Origin: CANJBX01 sp041487815
GTDB lineage: Bacteria; Pseudomonadota; Alphaproteobacteria; Rhizobiales; Xanthobacteraceae
NCBI GenBank assembly: GCA_041487815.1
Contig: JBGPOB010000186.1
Coordinates: 1 to 7,545 of the forward strand
Reading direction: 5' to 3'
DNA length: 7,545 nt
Position 1 is the stretch's first letter. Every line of letters begins with the position of its first letter. Below are positions 7,001-7,545 of the stretch, piece by piece. Below the pieces are notes generated by a model. It saw only the letters and a program-made list of their open reading frames with translations. It did no database searches and was not told the DNA's origin. The translations under genes were made by a program, and so were the position numbers.

Positions 7001-7545
7001 ATATTTTCGATGACCGAGACCGTCTTGTCGGAAAAATCATCGGCGACGCGATCGAGTCTGCTGGCCATCAAGTTCTGAACGGAATCCGCGATCTCGGCGA
7101 ATTCCTCGCTGATGTGGGTGGTCTTGAAGGAAAGGCTCGACGACATGCGCTCCGTCGCTGATTCGATCGCGTGCGTCGTCAATTCGCTGGCCTGCTCCAG
7201 GCGCTCAAGCAGGTCGCCGCCGCGATCGCCGAGCGCGGAAATCATGTTGTCGGCGCTGCTCTGCAATGCGCGCGTGATGTGGTCGCCCTTTTCCGCGAGC
7301 TGATCGGTGATGCGCTGCGCCGCTTCGTTGACCTGTTCGGCAACCATGTCCGACACGGCGCCAATTTCGTGCGACAGGTCGACATGCACGTTGCTGATGG
7401 CGGAGCGGACCTGTTCGGCATGACCGACCAGCGCTTCACGCTGGGTCACGATGCCGTCGATGAGACCGCGCATGCGCGTTTCGTTGTCGGAATAGGCGCG
7501 TTCAAGCGCGGCGACTTCGTCGTTGACGAGCCCTTCGAGTTCGGA
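4093..7545 (-). CDS. Giant apolipoprotein-like helical repeat protein, C-terminal 1150 residues (partial)
   Basis: The gene ends at TAA (4095-4093) and its frame stays open to the right edge, so the true start lies outside. The methionine at 7471-7473 is internal: the frame continues upstream with SELEGLVNDEVAALERAYSD. Numbering the visible residues 1-1150, residues 1-938 are an almost unbroken amphipathic helix with few prolines, rich in Ala, Glu, Asp, Thr, Ser and Gln, with repeats spaced by multiples of 11 residues. Residues 939-1037 are a flexible Pro/Ala/Gly/Arg-rich linker. Residues 1038-1150 form a compact, probably globular end with LWERYNRGERNVFTRKLYTM, EEIRRRYRAD, TVDRYIAEFERLLDEV and TSETGKVYTMLAHAAGRID. 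From memory, Bradyrhizobium and Rhodopseudomonas homologues are annotated 'apolipoprotein A1/A4/E domain' or 'kinesin-like', with the C-terminal part best conserved. Function is unknown; a structural role at the envelope or cell pole, as for other large alphaproteobacterial coiled-coil proteins, is only a guess. Membrane segments, if any, would be in the missing N-terminus. Confidence 0.85.
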   Translation of the reverse strand, partial: SELEGLVNDEVAALERAYSDNETRMRGLIDGIVTQREALVGHAEQVRSAISNVHVDLSHEIGAVSDMVAEQVNEAAQRITDQLAEKGDHITRALQSSADNMISALGDRGGDLLERLEQASELTTHAIESATERMSSSLSFKTTHISEEFAEIADSVQNLMASRLDRVADDFSDKTVSVIENMDTRARAITDAMVDTSGSLAESIAARVDEVNNTLKATGDSLVLDLSLRGGDVVAKLEQTGTSITQAINASGSNVADTFQQHAEALTSSVASHGDAMRELLSQRLASFEDMFNRGGTELAERITRDSSTLADLITRHLTEFDRTVKTYGGELVERIGQRSHDINETMREYVDGFDGRVTAKVTDVTTTLDQRLQRFQEALDGRTQNLNDGLSARVMEIAKTVAEGGKEVIAALDQRIQSVSGTIGAHAEEIGATLAAKVAEIDRALGAQASQVAGNLDQRIDRFEELLLGRAAGVVSDLEARGIATTNRLTSALQDIGAIASQAEQSISTLSTGVTGSLRHVASEVERTVENATTQAEQSITTMSSDVSSTLRQTANEISRTFVGKADEIVNSVGKRTNDLTRVLDEKSSGFLTAIDAKTVNLVRSVGDASDQASSTVTKALQDLETLATTVVESSKNTSSIVIAEMLETHGMVRSDTTSLFERLSEANALLQEVLAGAQTNLNSIESVLSNRVTEFVATMNDLLQRTGGTTTRMDQHISGFYEVTGKLLQNLGDLAARFDQHGRGLADAAALIDSSNKQTEQAVVDRRGMLESLVGALDTRTADLDTRLKRFAGLLDESLAAAEGRARDIARTVAEASNSSSHAITEQFQTVREGAEEERRRTLEGLRHIYEQATGDAQTMFQGATERFTEIVQGIKQMASDMQRELDQTRQELRRGILELPQETAESAAQMRRVIVDQIEALAELNRIVARHGREMESAEPTRRGAPREEAVAGGGRTEAPHAAYVGNAPPVAPATRRAEAYAPPASAPPPAQPGQGGQSNWLSDLLNRASREGEAQPPRTEGRQQRAEERPTRHTIESLDSLSVDIARMIDHDAAAELWERYNRGERNVFTRKLYTMQGQKAFEEIRRRYRADREFKQTVDRYIAEFERLLDEVSRDDRGKVVVRTYLTSETGKVYTMLAHAAGRID
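5923..6039 (-). repeat. 33-residue internal tandem repeat in the giant protein
   Basis: The 18-base string GATCGACTGTTCCGCCTG occurs at 5923-5940 and again at 6022-6039, exactly 99 bases (33 codons) apart. In protein it encodes QAEQSI at visible residues 503 and 536, and the surrounding residues also match (ST.S..V...LR..A.E..RT). It is a recent or conserved duplication of one 3x11-residue unit. Confidence 0.75.
6163..6441 (-). repeat. 44-residue LDQR repeats in the giant protein
   Basis: LDQRL or LDQRI recurs three times, at DNA positions 6427-6441, 6295-6309 and 6163-6177 (visible residues 369, 413 and 457). Both spacings are exactly 132 bases, or 44 residues (4x11). The intervening sequence is diverged. 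Together with the 33-residue repeat this indicates a hendecad (11-residue) helical design. Confidence 0.65.

Noticed and set aside
4654..7161. Open frame of 835 codons on the + strand opposite the giant gene
   Set aside because: It is the antisense frame of a GC-rich, strongly codon-biased gene. It is rich in Arg, Ala, Gly, Leu and Asp with no motif and no ribosome binding site, while the minus-strand frame has a known-looking C-terminal domain and internal repeats.

Overview
The window looks like chromosomal DNA from an alphaproteobacterium close to Bradyrhizobium/Rhodopseudomonas (Hyphomicrobiales). I infer this from the high GC content, from the protein types (cyclase/TolB-like/TPR fusion, a small protein starting MCDYSL, a giant apolipoprotein-like coiled-coil protein), and from memory of similar proteins in that group. 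No database search was possible.

Layout, left to right. Bases 1-326 (+) hold the 3' end of a SAM-dependent methyltransferase whose catalytic part lies outside the window. Bases 327-866 look degraded: a 40-codon open frame (336-458) reads like the C-terminal tail of a gene that has lost its body, and about 400 bp follow with nothing I can support. Bases 867-1179 (+) hold a small conserved protein gene of unknown function. Its ribosome binding site and ATG are out of frame with its body, so it is probably frameshifted. Thirty-two bases later, 1212-2981 (+) encodes an intact 589-residue soluble class III adenylate cyclase joined to a TolB-like domain and TPR repeats. Bases 2982-3504 form a 523-bp gap with several hairpins and a plausible promoter/operator for the next gene. 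Bases 3505-3918 (+) encode the 137-residue MCDYSL-type protein of unknown function. A perfect 14-bp hairpin (4034-4064) sits between this gene and the convergent gene at its right. Bases 4093-7545 (-) are filled by the last 1150 residues of a very long helical repeat protein that runs off the right edge.

The genes do not form one obvious pathway. The frameshifted gene and the cyclase may share a transcript. The MCDYSL gene appears to have its own promoter region, and the giant protein is transcribed toward it. I see no phage, insertion sequence, CRISPR array, tRNA or rRNA, and no clear sign of a new multi-gene system. The most useful points are the frameshift ahead of the cyclase, the remnant gene tail, the palindrome on the candidate promoter, the Cys2 of the unknown protein and the 11-residue periodicity of the giant protein.
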